Shown here in pieces: positions 19,401 to 27,367 of a stretch of DNA of 64,000 bases. The stretch is from Sphingomonas sp. LHG3406-1 (lineage in GTDB: Bacteria > Pseudomonadota > Alphaproteobacteria > Sphingomonadales > Sphingomonadaceae), in assembly GCF_029637485.1 (NCBI RefSeq), contig NZ_CP069128.1, positions 620,001 to 684,000 of the forward strand, in the 5' to 3' direction. Numbering within the stretch: the first letter of the stretch is position 1; every line of letters begins with the position of its first letter. The position numbers were made by a program, and so were the translations under genes. The notes under the pieces are model-generated. The model was given only the letters and a program-made list of their open reading frames with translations. It was not told the DNA's origin and did not search any database.

Positions 19401-19679
19401 GCGCTCGGACAGTTCGGGATTGATGATCGCGACCGGATCCGGGCTCGAGAAGGGGCTGGTCCGGATGCGCGACCCGGTGACGACCACTTCCTGGTCGGAC
19501 TGCACCTGCGGCACCGGATTGGCCGAAGTGATCTCCGGTGCTTCCTCCGGCTGAGCCTCTTCCGCGGGCGCCGGCGCCGGCGCTTCCTGCGCGAAGGCGG
19601 CCGAGCTGAAGCCGAAGGCGGCGCCCGCCAGCAGCAGCGAACGCAGCGCGGCGGTGGGCAGCCGGGTAGTCCTGGTCAT
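16488..19679 (-). CDS. TonB-dependent outer-membrane receptor B
   Basis: The 1063-residue protein has a signal peptide (M-T-R-T-T-R-L-P-T-A-A-L-R-S-L-L-L-A-G, cleavage after AFA-Q). An acidic Pro/Ala linker is followed by the plug starting EVVVTGSRIRTSPF, with LDLRGLGANRTLILLNGRRAGP and SSVYGSDAVAGVVNLITKRD. A large barrel ends in RRFFVNVTAKLGRKR, slightly past the usual terminal aromatic. Start ATG 19679 is preceded by GGGGA about ten bases upstream. It is divergent from receptor C across a 495-bp gap, and the two look like paralogues. Ligand unknown; the sulfotransferase genes downstream hint at a sulfated substrate or product. Confidence 0.95.
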   Translation of the reverse strand: MTRTTRLPTAALRSLLLAGAAFGFSSAAFAQEAPAPAPAEEAQPEEAPEITSANPVPQVQSDQEVVVTGSRIRTSPFSSPDPVAIINPELSERKGNVDLAQTLQSSPIAAGSTQITSALSSNFVTNGGPGASTLDLRGLGANRTLILLNGRRAGPAGTRGGVSSFDLNVLPQSVVQSVEILKTGASSVYGSDAVAGVVNLITKRDTGGLQLDLNTVIPQEGGGEQYRASAIYGKDFGRFYFTVAGDYFKQKELSRGDRKFLGCPEAYTFRPDGSRADLIDPRTNSYKCEDLRWGHVWTYNLIDNLYLDGPGGPNTGPNTSINGGTVLIQYQYPGENLGIPAYGAPDYFGDLGTPPGWFPTGYDQRSLAVQNSYHPFVLEQTIIPKTERATGYLSAGLEITDNIEAFTEFLVNRRKTYQNGWRQFWNFGYTGDLYGTGNLYGTGTIWAQGWEGINYLSPTGITNLSDSSQTVDYYRGVGGLRGDIGFLPGWKFDSYVQYSRSKGVYRTQQILQDVYDSGYFQTSSCVGQVLPVSGKQCIDLPWTDPFFLAGQLTPQQANFLTSWEAGKTIYTQLNGEFSVSGNLIRLPYGTVGMALGASVRRDRINDTPGEITRAGNAWGASTSGITAGESITREAFGEINVPILRGLPFANDLTINAAARVTSVTAERKSDGAKDEDNGNWTYKLGGNYAPTSWLRFRGTYGTSYRAPALFEQFLANETSFTAVRNIDPCTNYAAAFALGTINQRIRDNCASQGIPGNFTGGAITATVRSQGGLGLLEAETSTAKTASIVLTPRFGGALSNTRFDFAVDWFDIKVKGQIAQLGAANIVFGCYNSTSFPTDPLCALFTRAGPGTQQFIIQTVDNKYINIAQQRVAGYDFTASVRHNAGRLGQFSLLGNATYQTKQIFDLFVGTGRNSAGFVGAPKFVGDLNLTWTSANDTGWSVYYGLDIIGKSSSKELVDEIDSTTQPGCFVPSQPTPVLRGTYCPKVTTPTVLYHAASITKEIEGFDFTLGVSNLFDKKPPRVSVLNGGTISTLGQAAAVSQYDWLGRRFFVNVTAKLGRKR

Positions 19680-20174
19680 GATCGATTGTCCCCGTTTCGA
19701 TAAACTGCCGGTTTCGTGGCCCGACCACCCTTGGAATTGCAAGCATTTGACATGGAACGCCCACAGAACGAACGCGTGTGTCGCCTTTCAGCCACAGCCC
19801 TGTAATCTTTGGCTGGCCCTGGAACTGGCCGCCTTGCGGCAATGAAATCGGACATGTTGCGATGGTCCCCAGCGCCACCGGACAGCCGCGTGCCCGGCCG
19901 ACTGTTGGCCGGCGCAATGCACCGTTCCGATTCTGAATTAGTCGCTGCCTTGCTCGCGCACGCACTCAGGAACGACCTAATGGTTCCTTTTCACAACTAA
20001 AGAACTCAATGGCGCCGTAACGAACTCAGCGACCCTCTCCGTATTCACTACGAGGCTGTTGCAGTGATGAGACAATATCAACAGCGCTCCTGGGAAGCGC
20101 TAACTAAGTATGTGGTCCGACACACCTTTTCGCCTAGGGGAACGCGACTTGTTCGACGGTTAGGATAATTACGG
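19680..20174. other. Divergent regulatory gap between TonB receptors B and C
   Basis: This 495-bp stretch contains no believable gene; the short open frames have no ribosome sites and lie in lower-GC sequence. It must hold both receptor promoters and long leaders. An inverted repeat AGGAAC-N9-GTTCCT lies at 19968-19988. A GGAAC-N16-CGTG pair at 19755-19779 is near the EcfG stress-sigma pattern, but it is 400 bp from receptor C and fits poorly. Confidence 0.5.
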
Positions 20175-23100
20175 ATGCGGAATATTCGCCTTACGATCAC
20201 GACGTCTTCGATTGCTCTTGGTGCCTTGCTTGCCAGCCCGGCCTTTGCTCAGGAAGTGCCGCCCGCTCCCGAAGCTGCCGCTCCGGTCCAGGATCCGGCG
20301 GCCATTCCGCCGACCGGACCCGCTGCCGACTGCCCTGACGAGAACCAGGACGGCGTCTGCGACCCGGCCTCGACCCTCAGCAATGCGGACACCAGCGCCC
20401 AGACCGGCGAAACCGTCGTCGTCACCGGTTCGCGCATCCGCCGCGACGAGTTCAGCACCACCGAGCCCCTTACCGTCATCACCGCGCAGGAAATCACGCA
20501 GTCGGGCTTCAACAGTGCGACCGACGCGCTGCAGAGCGGCGCCGTCACCCAGGGCGCCTCGCAGATCAACAACGCTTATGGCGGCTTCGTCACCGACGGC
20601 GGCACCGGCGCCAACACCCTTGGCCTGCGCGGGCTCGGCCCGGCGCGTACCCTCATCCTGCTCAACGGCCGTCGCCTGGCGCCGGGCGGCACCCGCGGAT
20701 CGGTCCTGTCGGCCGACCTCAACGTTCTTCCGACCGCCATCGTCGAGCGCATCGAGATCCTCAAGGCCGGCGCTTCGTCCATCTACGGTTCGGACGCGAT
20801 CGCGGGCGTGGTCAACATCATCACCGATCGCAAGCTGACCGGCTTCAGCGTCGATGCCCAGGTCAACGTCCCCGAGATCGGCGCCGGCGTCGATCGTCGC
20901 CTTGCCGGAAGCTTCGGCATCCAGGCCCCGCGCCTGAGCGTCATCGGCTCGGTCGAGTGGCGCAAGCGCTCGTCGCTGGCCCGCAACCAGTCCGACTTCT
21001 TCCGCTGCCCGATCGGCGGCTTCCTCAGCGGCGAAGGCACCGACTTCGGCTCGGGCGACTATATCGACCCCGCCACCGGCGAGCCGGGCTGCTTCACGCT
21101 CGACAATGGCGGCGTGACCATCAACACGCTCGGCCTTCCGGCCCGCGAGGCGATTGCCCGCACCGGCGGCGGCCTCGGCGTGTTCAACCGCTTCGTCCCG
21201 GCTCCCGGCCAGACCGACGGTCCGTTCCCGGGCTATCAGGGTGTCGGCTTCTACGACCGCGACACCTTCGACCCGCGCCAGGAATTCCAGCCGCTGGTCA
21301 CCGGCACCGAGATCATCACGGGCTATCTCGCCACCACCTACGACCTCGGCCTGTTCGGCAACAGCGAGCTGTACGGCGAACTGCTGGCGACCCGCCGCAA
21401 GTCCTCCTCGCCGCTCTACCGCCAGCTGAGCCTCGACTATCTGCAGGGCAGCCCGCTGCTCCCGGAAGACCTGCGTGACGGTGTCTTCGCCAACCCGACG
21501 GTGACGTCGAGCGGCCAGAACATCGCGGCCCGTGCCTTCATCGGCTACGGCCTGACCGACTCGCGCCAGGAAGTGGATTACGTCCGGGCTTCGGGTGGCC
21601 TCCGCGGCGACTTCTTCTTCAGCGGCTGGCGCTATGACGCCTACGCCGGCAAGTCGTGGAACGACGGTACCTACGAGATCGAGTCCTTCCTCACGGATCG
21701 CCTCGCCAACTCGCTGAACGTGGTCCAGAACCCGGACGGCACCTTCAGCTGCGCCAGCCTGGCGTCGAACCCGACCTGCGTGGCGGCTCCGGCCCTCAGC
21801 GCGGCGGTGATCGGCGGCGAGCTTCCGCAGGCTTTCCGCGACTATATCGTCGACAACACGATCGGTAAGACCAGCTTCCGCGAGACGACCTTCTCGTTCG
21901 GTGTCGACGGTCCGCTGTTCGCCATGCCCGGTGGCGACGTCCAGCTTGCGCTGGGTGCCGAATATCGCCGTCAGTCGATCAACGACCAGCCGGACGACAA
22001 TTCGATCAACGGCAACCTGTTCGGCCTCACCGCGGGCACGCCGACGGTCGGCAAGGACAGCGTCAAGGAAGTCTTCGGCGAAGTGTTCGTGCCGATCGTC
22101 CGCGACCTGCCCTTCCTCTACCGCCTGAACGTCAACGGCTCGCTCCGCTACACGGACTACAAGTCCTATGGCAGCGACACGACGTACAAGATCGCGGGCG
22201 AGTGGGAACCGGTCCGCGGCCTCGGCTTCCGCGGGAGCTACGGCACGTCGTACCGTGCACCGGCGCTCGCCGAGCAGTTCCTCGGCGCGACCAGCGGCTT
22301 CCTCGGCAGCAACAGCGATCCCTGCTCGGCACTTCCGCCGGCAGCGGAGCAGTCGCCCTCGCAGCAGGTCCTTGCCCGCAACTGCGCGACCATCGGCCTT
22401 CCCGCCGACTTCGAGCAGCGTAACGGCATCACCATCTTCCGCGTCGGCGGCGCAGAGGCCGGCCTGGAGGCCGAAACCTCGCGCAACTGGTCGGTCGGCG
22501 TGGTTGCCCGTCCGCCGATCCCGGCATCGATTGGTCAGCTCAGCCTTGCCCTCGACTATTTCGACATCAAGGTGAAGAACGGCGTGTCCGACCTTGCGGG
22601 CGACACGATCCTCAACCGTTGCTACTCGGCGGAGAACTTCGATCCGGCGGCCGGCTTCTGCCGCTTCGTCACCCGCGATCCGAACAACGCGCTTTCGGTG
22701 GTCAGCAGCTTCGTCAACCTCTCCGAGAGCATCGTGAAGGGCTATGAGTTCAACGGCCGCTTCTCGACCCGCGCGGTCGGGCCGGGGACGTTCATCCTCA
22801 ACGCCAACGTGACCAAGTATACCGAACAGTCGAGCAGGCTCTTCCCCGAGGAGTTCCTTGCCGACGCGAACGGCATCGTCACGCAGCCGGAGTGGGTCGG
22901 CAACTTCGACGTCACCTACTCCACCCGGCCGGTGACCTTCCGCTATGGTCTCGACTGGATTGGTGGCGACCGCAACAACACCTACCAGCTCCTCGCCTTC
23001 GACAATCTGACTGGCGAGGTCAGCCCGGACGACGAGCAGTTCTACCGCGACAACTACTATCTCGAGACGAAGGATTACTTCCTTCACAATGCCTCGGTGC

Positions 23101-23273
23101 AGTTCAATGTCGCGGAGCGCTATGAGTTCACGGTCGGCGTCCGGAACATCTTCGACAAGGCGCCGCCGCGGATCACGGCCGGCATCTTCAACTCGGTTGG
23201 CAATGCGCCGCTCTACTCGGGCTACGACCTGGTGGGCCGGACCTTCTTCGCCAACGTCAACTTCAAGCTCTAA
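20175..23273 (+). CDS. TonB-dependent outer-membrane receptor C
   Basis: The 1032-residue protein has a signal peptide (M-R-N-I-R-L-T-I-T-T-S-S-I-A-L-G-A-L-L-A, cleavage after AFA-Q). A Pro-rich linker with a DENQDGVCD calcium-loop-like segment leads to the plug ETVVVTGSRIRRDEFS, with LRGLGPARTLILLNGRRLAP and SSIYGSDAIAGVVNIITDRK. The barrel ends GRTFFANVNFKL with a terminal aromatic strand. It is a paralogue of receptor B, which lies head to head with it. The ribosome site is weak (AGGATAATTACGG-ATG). Substrate cannot be inferred from sequence. Confidence 0.95.
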   Translation: MRNIRLTITTSSIALGALLASPAFAQEVPPAPEAAAPVQDPAAIPPTGPAADCPDENQDGVCDPASTLSNADTSAQTGETVVVTGSRIRRDEFSTTEPLTVITAQEITQSGFNSATDALQSGAVTQGASQINNAYGGFVTDGGTGANTLGLRGLGPARTLILLNGRRLAPGGTRGSVLSADLNVLPTAIVERIEILKAGASSIYGSDAIAGVVNIITDRKLTGFSVDAQVNVPEIGAGVDRRLAGSFGIQAPRLSVIGSVEWRKRSSLARNQSDFFRCPIGGFLSGEGTDFGSGDYIDPATGEPGCFTLDNGGVTINTLGLPAREAIARTGGGLGVFNRFVPAPGQTDGPFPGYQGVGFYDRDTFDPRQEFQPLVTGTEIITGYLATTYDLGLFGNSELYGELLATRRKSSSPLYRQLSLDYLQGSPLLPEDLRDGVFANPTVTSSGQNIAARAFIGYGLTDSRQEVDYVRASGGLRGDFFFSGWRYDAYAGKSWNDGTYEIESFLTDRLANSLNVVQNPDGTFSCASLASNPTCVAAPALSAAVIGGELPQAFRDYIVDNTIGKTSFRETTFSFGVDGPLFAMPGGDVQLALGAEYRRQSINDQPDDNSINGNLFGLTAGTPTVGKDSVKEVFGEVFVPIVRDLPFLYRLNVNGSLRYTDYKSYGSDTTYKIAGEWEPVRGLGFRGSYGTSYRAPALAEQFLGATSGFLGSNSDPCSALPPAAEQSPSQQVLARNCATIGLPADFEQRNGITIFRVGGAEAGLEAETSRNWSVGVVARPPIPASIGQLSLALDYFDIKVKNGVSDLAGDTILNRCYSAENFDPAAGFCRFVTRDPNNALSVVSSFVNLSESIVKGYEFNGRFSTRAVGPGTFILNANVTKYTEQSSRLFPEEFLADANGIVTQPEWVGNFDVTYSTRPVTFRYGLDWIGGDRNNTYQLLAFDNLTGEVSPDDEQFYRDNYYLETKDYFLHNASVQFNVAERYEFTVGVRNIFDKAPPRITAGIFNSVGNAPLYSGYDLVGRTFFANVNFKL

Positions 23274-23294
23274 GCGAGCCGGAGACGACAATGG

Positions 23295-23324
23295 AAAGGG
23301 CCTCGGGAAACCGGGGCCCTTTTC
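23295..23324 (+). terminator. Terminator of TonB receptor C
   Basis: A 12-bp stem AAAGGGCCTCGG / CCGGGGCCCTTT closes on GAAA, followed by TT, 21 bases after the stop. It has the same design as the receptor A terminator. Confidence 0.92.
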
Positions 23325-23370
23325 CGTTGCCGGTCAGGTGCCGCCGATCGGCACCGGCATTGCTGGAAAG

Positions 23371-23943
23371 TCAGGCTGCGCCAGTCTCGTTGGCGAGCAG
23401 CCGGGCGTCGATTCCCTCGGCCTTGAACGCCGCGGCCCAGCGCTCGTCGGACGGCGTGTCGAACAGGATGGACGGCCGTCCCGGGCAGGCGAACCAGCCG
23501 TGGCGGGTCATCTCCTCCTCAAGCTGTCCGGGACCCCAGCCGGCATAGCCGAGCGCGACCAGCCAGCGCGACGGCCCTCGGCCCTCGGCAATGGCGCGGA
23601 GCACGTCGATGGTACCCGTCATCGCCCACAGCTTGCCCGTCGGCCCGACCACCTGAAGGGTATCCTCGCCGCCCCAATCGTCGGAATGGAGGACGAAACC
23701 GCGCCCCGGCTCGACCGGGCCGCCATGGTGGATCGCTTCATCCGGCGCCTTGCCGGGGTCGAGATCGAGCTGCTTCAGCAGGCCGCGCAGGCGGATGCCG
23801 GCACGCTTGTGGCTGATGCCGAGGCCGACCGCGCCATTCTCGTCATGAACGCAGAGCGCGGTCACTGAGCGTTCGAAGCGGGGATCGGCCATGCCGGGCA
23901 TGGCGAGCAGCAGCTTTCCTGCAAGAAAGGGCGCGTCCGACAT
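23371..23943 (-). CDS. YqgE/AlgH family protein (UPF0301)
   Basis: The 190-residue protein has the family landmarks: FLAGKLLLAMPGMADPRFERSV at the N-terminus, VTALCVHDENGAVGLGISHK, HHGGPVEPGRGFVLHSDD in the middle, and LGYAGWGPGQLEEE. Its biochemical role is unknown; some members affect transcription of alginate or other surface genes. ATG 23943 is the family start. It is divergent from the peroxiredoxin gene with about 110 bp between them, a shared promoter region. Confidence 0.92.
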   Translation of the reverse strand: MSDAPFLAGKLLLAMPGMADPRFERSVTALCVHDENGAVGLGISHKRAGIRLRGLLKQLDLDPGKAPDEAIHHGGPVEPGRGFVLHSDDWGGEDTLQVVGPTGKLWAMTGTIDVLRAIAEGRGPSRWLVALGYAGWGPGQLEEEMTRHGWFACPGRPSILFDTPSDERWAAAFKAEGIDARLLANETGAA

Positions 23944-24054
23944 GACCGGCCTACCATGCCAGTTCGCGCCCGCCGCACAAGCCTTGTTGGCGTAACGAAC
24001 GGCCGGTAGAGCGACGGCCGTAAACATCTCGCCCCACCAGAGGAGCTTATTTCC

Positions 24055-24537
24055 ATGACCATCAACGTCGGCGACCGCCTTCCCGACATGCCGCTCGTGC
24101 TCGCGACCAGCGAGGGCCCGCGGCCGACCACCACGACCGATTATTTCGGCGGCAAGCGTGTCGCCCTGTTCGCCGTTCCGGGCGCCTACACGCCGACCTG
24201 CTCGGCCAAGCACCTGCCCTCCTATGTGGAGAAGGCCGGGGACCTGAAAGGCAAGGGCGTCGACGAGATCGCCTGCACCAGCGTCAACGACGCCTTCGTC
24301 ATGGCTGCCTGGAACAAGGATCAGGGCAGCGAGGACATCACCATGATCGCCGACGGCAACGGCCAGCTGGCGCAGGCGCTCGGCCTCACCATGGACGGCT
24401 CGGCCTTCGGCATGGGCTCTGTCCGCTCGCAGCGTTATTCGATGATCGTCAACGACGGAGTCGTCGAGCAGCTGAACGTCGAGGCGCCGGGCGAATACAA
24501 GGCGTCGAGCGCCGAAACCCTGCTCGAGCAGCTGTAA
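24055..24537 (+). CDS. Peroxiredoxin, Prx5 type
   Basis: This 160-residue thiol peroxidase reduces H2O2 and organic peroxides in the cytoplasm. The peroxidatic cysteine is Cys49 in VPGAYTPTCSAKHLPSY; the second cysteine (ACTSVNDAFVM) is in the position common to Prx5 proteins that use glutaredoxin or glutathione. GAGGAG lies upstream of the ATG. It is divergent from yqgE and monocistronic, with a hairpin right after the stop. Confidence 0.93.
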   Translation: MTINVGDRLPDMPLVLATSEGPRPTTTTDYFGGKRVALFAVPGAYTPTCSAKHLPSYVEKAGDLKGKGVDEIACTSVNDAFVMAAWNKDQGSEDITMIADGNGQLAQALGLTMDGSAFGMGSVRSQRYSMIVNDGVVEQLNVEAPGEYKASSAETLLEQL

Positions 24538-24544
24538 GCCTATC

Positions 24545-24575
24545 CCTCCCCGCTGTCGTCCTGGCAGCGGGGAGG
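24545..24575 (+). terminator. Hairpin after the peroxiredoxin gene
   Basis: CCTCCCCGCTG and CAGCGGGGAGG form a perfect 11-bp stem with a 9-base loop, 8 bases past the stop. It lacks a T-tract, so it may terminate weakly or protect the 3' end. Confidence 0.55.
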
Positions 24576-24622
24576 TCGCATCTGCCCCCACCTTTGCCGC
24601 GCCTCCACTGGGCGCAACGCCG

Positions 24623-24647
24623 GGACCGATCCCCTGCCAGCTTCGTT
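24623..24647 (+). promoter_or_regulatory. EcfG-like (general stress sigma) promoter candidate
   Basis: GGACC, 16 bases, CGTT ends 38 bp before the start of the Ser/Gly-rich protein gene. The alphaproteobacterial EcfG consensus is GGAAC-N16/17-CGTT, so this is one mismatch away. Proposed from sequence only. Confidence 0.35.
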
Positions 24648-24685
24648 GCCCGCCCGAAGACCCCCAGCGTAACGGAGGACAGGGC

Positions 24686-25405
24686 ATGGCGAAGAACAAC
24701 GACAACGGGCACGACACCCACAATCGCGAGAACCGCAACCACGACACTCGAAGCATCGACAATCGCGATCGCCGGCGCGACCGGATCGTCGAAGGCGTGA
24801 AGAGCCGGCCCTATGCGGCGGCGGCGGTTGCGACCGTTGCGGCGGGCGCCGCGGCCTTCTTCCTCACCCGCGGCAAGAGCGACAAGCCGCTGATGAACTG
24901 GGGCCAGGACAGCCAGGGCGACAACGTCAAGGGTGCCGGCGCCTACAAGCAGCAGGGCTCGACCACCAGCGACCGCAGCCTTGAGACCGCTTCGTCCTCG
25001 CCGAGCAGCAGCGCTGGCGTCGGCGCCGGCACGAGTGCGAGCAGCCCGTCTGCGATCCAGGCCGGCGGCATGGCCAATTCGGGCAATCGCACCAGCGCCT
25101 CGAGCCTCGGCGGCACGGGCGGCACCAGCGGCGCCAGCGGCCTTTCGAGCACCAGCGGCACGAGCGGCGGTTCGACCACCAGCGGCTCGGGCAGCTCGGT
25201 GAGCGGCTCGGGCACCAGCGGCTCGGGCAGTGCCATCGGCGGCGGCTCGGACAGCGGCAGCTCGTTCGGCAGCGGCAACAGCAGCACGACCGGCAGCGGC
25301 AGCAGCAAGAGCAGCGGCGGCAAGTCGTCGGGCAAGGGCAGCACCGGTCTCGACGAGACGTCCAAGGACCAGACCAAGGCCGGAAGCGTCTCCTACGGAG
25401 CCTGA
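24686..25405 (+). CDS. Membrane-tethered Ser/Gly/Thr-rich low-complexity protein
   Basis: The 239-residue product has a polar, Asn/Asp/Arg/His-rich head (about 40 residues) and a single hydrophobic helix YAAAAVATVAAGAAAFFLTR. After GKSDKPLMNWGQDSQG it becomes roughly 150 residues of Ser/Gly/Thr low complexity, ending KAGSVSYGA. An AACGGAGGACAGGGC ribosome site precedes the ATG. It looks like a membrane-anchored disordered tail, either cytoplasmic or periplasmic. I recognise no family. A terminator separates it from the downstream SDR gene, whose product also ends in a membrane helix; the pair may respond to the same signal. Confidence 0.75.
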   Translation: MAKNNDNGHDTHNRENRNHDTRSIDNRDRRRDRIVEGVKSRPYAAAAVATVAAGAAAFFLTRGKSDKPLMNWGQDSQGDNVKGAGAYKQQGSTTSDRSLETASSSPSSSAGVGAGTSASSPSAIQAGGMANSGNRTSASSLGGTGGTSGASGLSSTSGTSGGSTTSGSGSSVSGSGTSGSGSAIGGGSDSGSSFGSGNSSTTGSGSSKSSGGKSSGKGSTGLDETSKDQTKAGSVSYGA

Positions 25406-25427
25406 AGGTCCCGTCATGAATTGATAA

Positions 25428-25456
25428 GGGGCATCGGTTCGCCGGTGCCCCTTTTT
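25428..25456 (+). terminator. Terminator between the Ser/Gly-rich gene and the SDR gene
   Basis: GGGGCATCGG / CCGGTGCCCC with a TTCG loop and TTTTT tail, a textbook intrinsic terminator. It ends 18 bases before the SDR start. Confidence 0.9.
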
Positions 25457-25474
25457 ACATCTCCGGAGGCGATG

Positions 25475-26539
25475 ATGACCGTGAAGCTCAAACCCCTTTC
25501 GGACCAGGTGATGGTCAACGTGGGCGCGTCCAGCGGCATTGGTCTCGCTACCGCCCGGCGCGCCGCTGCGGCGGGCGCCCGGGTCGTGCTCGCCGCCCGC
25601 AATTCCGATGCACTCGACGAAGCGGTGGTCGCCATCCGCAACAAGGGCGGTGAGGCGACCGCGCTCGACCTCGACATCGCCGACGAGGGCTCGGCCGAAC
25701 GGCTGCTCGCCTATGCGCTCGATCGCTATGGGCGGGTCGACACCTGGGTGAATGACGCCGCGGCCGCCATCTTCGCGCGGGTCGAGGACGTCAGCCTGGC
25801 CGAACACCGGCGCGTATTCGACGTCGGCTATTTCGGGCTGGTCGACGCCAGCCTCGTCGCCATCGGGCATCTGCGCAAGGAGGGGGGCGCGCTGATCAAC
25901 ATCGGTTCGGTCCTGTCCAATCGCGCCATTCCCCTGCAGGGACCCTATTGCGCGATGAAGGCGGCGGTGATGCAGTTCACCGACGCGTTGCGGATGGAGC
26001 TCGAGCAGGAAGGCGCGCCGATCAGCGTGACCCTGATCAAGCCGGCGGCGATTGACACCATGTATCCCGAGCATGCCCGCAACAAGCTGGACCGGCATGC
26101 CCGGCTACCCCAGCCGCTCTACGATGCCGAGCTGGTCGCCAAGGCCATCTGTTTCGCCGCGCAGACGCCGCGCCGAACGCTGGTCGTGGGCGGCGGCGGC
26201 CTTGCCCTTACCACCCTGGCCCCGGCCCTGCCCCGGCTCGCCGACAAGGGCATGGTGCTGGTCGGCGGCGAGGCAAGCCAGACCACCGACGTGCCCCCCG
26301 CTCCCGGCACTAGCGACAATCTGTTCGAGCCGCGCCGCGACGGACGGGTCGAGGGCAACCAGGAGCCGTTCAAGCGCAGGACGTCTTTGTACCTCGAAGC
26401 CCAGATGCACCCTTATGCGACGGCTGCGGTATTGAGCTCGATGGCGGCGGGCGCGCTGTTCCTGTGGGCCCGCGAAGAGAGCCGTGACATCGGGACGGAA
26501 GAAGCCAAGCGCCGGATCAGGGCGGCGGGCATGAGCTGA
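25475..26539 (+). CDS. Short-chain dehydrogenase/reductase with C-terminal membrane segment
   Basis: The first ~260 residues are a classical SDR: dinucleotide loop GASSGIGLA near residue 17, NDAAA in place of the usual NNAG, catalytic Ser in INIGSVLS, and YCAMKAAVMQF with the Tyr-Lys pair. The last ~90 residues are an extension with a hydrophobic segment (YATAAVLSSMAAGALFLWA) near the end, so the enzyme is probably membrane-tethered. Two adjacent ATGs exist; the second, 25475, is five bases from GGAGG and was chosen. The substrate is unknown. The enzyme has all catalytic residues and should be active. Confidence 0.88.
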   Translation: MTVKLKPLSDQVMVNVGASSGIGLATARRAAAAGARVVLAARNSDALDEAVVAIRNKGGEATALDLDIADEGSAERLLAYALDRYGRVDTWVNDAAAAIFARVEDVSLAEHRRVFDVGYFGLVDASLVAIGHLRKEGGALINIGSVLSNRAIPLQGPYCAMKAAVMQFTDALRMELEQEGAPISVTLIKPAAIDTMYPEHARNKLDRHARLPQPLYDAELVAKAICFAAQTPRRTLVVGGGGLALTTLAPALPRLADKGMVLVGGEASQTTDVPPAPGTSDNLFEPRRDGRVEGNQEPFKRRTSLYLEAQMHPYATAAVLSSMAAGALFLWAREESRDIGTEEAKRRIRAAGMS

Positions 26540-26599
26540 GGCTCAGCGCGCCGCCCTGCCCTTCGCGTAACTGGGTGGAGAGCAGCTCTCCGCCGCGTC

Positions 26600-27367
26600 C
26601 TACAACGGCTGCATCACGGAGTGGAGCGCAGTCGCGCCCTTGAGCGTGAGCGGCCGGCCGGAGGCATCGACGCCCTCGATCTCGACCTGCGTCAAGGCAC
26701 CGTGAGGGGATGGATAGTCGCCAAGCCCGTTGCCCCTCTTCGCCTGGTCAAGGCTGATCCCGACGGTGCCCAGCGCTCCAATGGCCTTCTCCAGAGCAGG
26801 GCATTGCGCTGACGAGACGTCGTGCCGCTCTAACGAGGGTTCGTAGACCGCGGCCAGGTCGGTGTGCCGTGCAAACAGGCTTTGGAGCCTCTGACGCCCT
26901 TGCCAGCTGTAGTCCGCCTCCCAGCCCTCCCTGGCGAGAAACTCGGTCAGCTGTTCGGCTCGGAAGGCATTGAAGGCCCGTTGTGCAACATCCCCATTTT
27001 GAGGGACGAACACATAGCGGTAGCGATACGTGCAGGAACCATGTTGCGATGCCGCTATCTGTCCCTCGCAATAGCGCTCGAGCCGATCGACCCGCAGGGC
27101 ACCATAGTCCCCCTGAACGAGCTCGCTGGTCGCGACGAATCCACGCCAGCTCTTGCCTTGCCACTCCTGGTCGGCACCGAAGCTTGTTCGAAGGATCCTC
27201 CCCTGGCTCGTCTGCACCCAGAGGTCATAGGCGCCCAGCAGAGGCTGAAGGTCATAGCCATTGAGCGTCTTCGGCCAGTCGGCGGGAAAGACGCGAGGGG
27301 GCGGCGGAGCGGCCGAAGCCACCCCGCCTAGCCCCAGCGCGGCGATCAGGACTGCTGCCAGCCGCAC
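26600..27367 (-). CDS. Secreted protein of unknown function
   Basis: The product, about 255 residues, begins with a signal peptide (VRLAAVLIAALGLGGVASAA, cleaved near APPPP) and continues with no motif I recognise. The body is aromatic-rich (NGYDLQPLLGAYDLWVQTSQ) and has three cysteines. A GTG at 27367 fits the signal peptide and overlaps the last 22 bases of the peptidase gene in another frame. No strong ribosome site is visible, so the start is uncertain. Base composition is a little less GC-rich than its neighbours. It is probably co-transcribed with the peptidase. Confidence 0.65.
   Translation of the reverse strand: MRLAAVLIAALGLGGVASAAPPPPRVFPADWPKTLNGYDLQPLLGAYDLWVQTSQGRILRTSFGADQEWQGKSWRGFVATSELVQGDYGALRVDRLERYCEGQIAASQHGSCTYRYRYVFVPQNGDVAQRAFNAFRAEQLTEFLAREGWEADYSWQGRQRLQSLFARHTDLAAVYEPSLERHDVSSAQCPALEKAIGALGTVGISLDQAKRGNGLGDYPSPHGALTQVEIEGVDASGRPLTLKGATALHSVMQPL

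Noticed and set aside
19809..20000. A 63-codon frame in the gap between TonB receptors B and C
   Set aside because: It has no ribosome site, no recognisable composition and lies where two promoters are needed.
24545..24575. The hairpin after the peroxiredoxin gene as a REP element
   Set aside because: It occurs once here, right after a stop codon, and fits a 3'-end hairpin better.
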